Source: JAAXGI01 sp965206975
Lineage (GTDB): Bacteria; Gemmatimonadota; Gemmatimonadetes; Longimicrobiales; Gaopeijiaceae
Assembly (NCBI GenBank): GCA_965206975.1
Contig: OZ242253.1
Span: forward strand, 62,001-126,000
Length of the DNA: 64,000 nt
Direction of reading: 5' to 3'
The translations under genes and the position numbers were made by a program. The notes under the pieces were generated by a model. That model did not search any database. It saw only the letters and a list, made by a program, of their open reading frames with translations, and had not been told where the DNA came from. The first letter of the stretch is position 1; every line of letters starts with the position of its first letter. Shown here piece after piece: positions 63,241-64,000 of the stretch.

Positions 63241-64000
63241 CTATATTCCAGAGAGCCCCTCGAACGAGCTCCCCGTGGTTCTCGCGCCGATCCGGTCACT
63301 CGGCTGGAGCGGGAGCTCGCCCGTGCTCGCTCCGACATGGTCAACCGGTACGTCGAACTTATCCATGATCGAAACGAGTAGGTTTGCCAGCATCGGTCGG
63401 TCTGAGTAACTGAGATGCCGGCCGCCCTTGAGGCGCCCAGCTCCGCCGCCCACTAACAACACGGGGAGGTTATCGGGTGCGTGCGCATTGCTGTTCGAAA
63501 TGCCTGCGCCATACAGGATCGATATATTGTCCAAAAGCGATCCGTCGATGTCCGGTGTAGCGGCGAGCTTCTCCAGATAGTTGCCGAATTTGGAGAGGTG
63601 ATACCGGTTGATTGTGGACAACCGATTAATCATCTCAGGAGCGTCGTTGTGATGCGACAGCGGATGGTGCGCCTCGGCCACACCTGCTTGAGGGTACTGA
63701 CGGCCGCTCTGCTCCTTGGCGAGCATGAATGTGATCACGCGTGTTAGGTCCGTCTGAAGCGCTAACACCATTAGGTCCTGCATCAGCTCCATATGCTGAT
63801 CGAAGTCCGATGGTGCACCTGCAGGCTGATCCATCACAGGTAGCTCGAGGTCGATCTGCGCTTCAGCCAATCCAATGCGCCGTTCGACATCACGTAGTGC
63901 CTCCGTATACTGCTCCATCTTGACCTTGTCCTGCGCGCCCAGATCCCGGTTGAGGGAGCGCAGTTCTTCCCACACGGAGTCCAGAATGCTGCTCTGCTGC
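63241..64000 (-). CDS. DUF1552 protein, 5' end outside the window
   Basis: The reading frame is open from the window edge to TAG/TGA at 63241, giving about 252 residues of the C-terminal part. It starts QQSSILDSVWEELRSLNRDL and continues with KMEQYTEALRDVERRIGLAEAQ, DLTRVITFMLAKEQSGRQYP and HHPLSHHNDAPEMINRLSTINRYHLSKFGNYLEKLA, the family core, then LLDNISILYGAGISNSNAHAPDNLPVLLVGG. DUF1552 proteins are exported (often by Tat), relate to sulfatase/phosphatase-like folds (DUF1501 group), and usually lie beside DUF1588/1592 cytochrome genes. Reaction unknown. The N-terminus must be read from the adjoining sequence. Confidence 0.88.
   Translation of the reverse strand, partial: QQSSILDSVWEELRSLNRDLGAQDKVKMEQYTEALRDVERRIGLAEAQIDLELPVMDQPAGAPSDFDQHMELMQDLMVLALQTDLTRVITFMLAKEQSGRQYPQAGVAEAHHPLSHHNDAPEMINRLSTINRYHLSKFGNYLEKLAATPDIDGSLLDNISILYGAGISNSNAHAPDNLPVLLVGGGAGRLKGGRHLSYSDRPMLANLLVSIMDKFDVPVDHVGASTGELPLQPSDRIGARTTGSSFEGLSGI

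Noticed and set aside
1..64000. CRISPR array, rRNA or prophage
   Set aside because: No regularly spaced repeats, no rRNA sequence and no phage structural genes were seen.

Overview
The window is GC-rich bacterial DNA that fits a member of the Gemmatimonadota or a close relative. This is inferred from gene content, not from a marker gene: several DUF5916-type outer-membrane proteins, a SusC/SusD pair, DUF6152 and DUF6644 proteins, a PQQ dehydrogenase, many Tat- or lipoprotein-exported enzymes, and DUF1552 and cytochrome c genes. No rRNA is present. There is one tRNA (Val, anticodon TAC) and no CRISPR array.

Layout. 1-6 kb (minus strand): an assimilatory sulfate reduction operon, cysH - sulfite reductase - unknown 195-aa protein - moeB/rhodanese, followed by a partial NTP-transporter-like membrane gene. 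Its leader holds the best find of the window: a good sigma70-type promoter, an 18-codon ORF starting Met-Cys-Cys-Cys, a possible antiterminator, and a 15-bp perfect terminator hairpin just before cysH. Together these look like a cysteine-sensing attenuator. 6-11 kb: methyltransferase, a vestigial DUF5916 tail, peptide deformylase, amino-acid permease, tRNA-Val, and about 1 kb with no recognisable gene. 11-20 kb: an esterase/DUF6152 operon containing a twice-frameshifted gene, two tandem DUF6644 membrane proteins with a haem lipoprotein, a LeuD-like protein lacking its substrate motif, and a PQQ dehydrogenase. 20-28 kb: a YhaN/SbcC-like ATPase coupled to an SbcD-like nuclease, an AlkD-type repair protein and YaaA, which together suggest DNA-damage and oxidant defence. 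27.6-41.8 kb: exported hydrolases and amidohydrolase, a DUF5916 protein, an LVIVD-repeat protein, two Tat-exported PLP enzymes flanking a Tat-exported VOC protein, a Ca2+/Na+ antiporter, and an anchored HExxH peptidase-like protein.

42.3-57.2 kb is a decayed, insertion-rich zone. It contains a DUF3179 fragment with a nonsense codon, an IS1380 element, a frameshifted CapA gene, an IS256 element, an ADP-ribosylglycohydrolase fragment, a multiply frameshifted M28 peptidase and a truncated amidohydrolase. Intact DUF5916 and SusC/SusD genes sit among these. Both insertion sequences have terminal inverted repeats and target duplications that can be read directly.

57-64 kb: a tandem duplication of beta-propeller lipoproteins, then a minus-strand set (DUF1552, exported ankyrin protein, c-type cytochrome lipoprotein, Ig-like protein) that runs off the window edge. 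Several frameshifts could be real decay or assembly errors; reads would decide.
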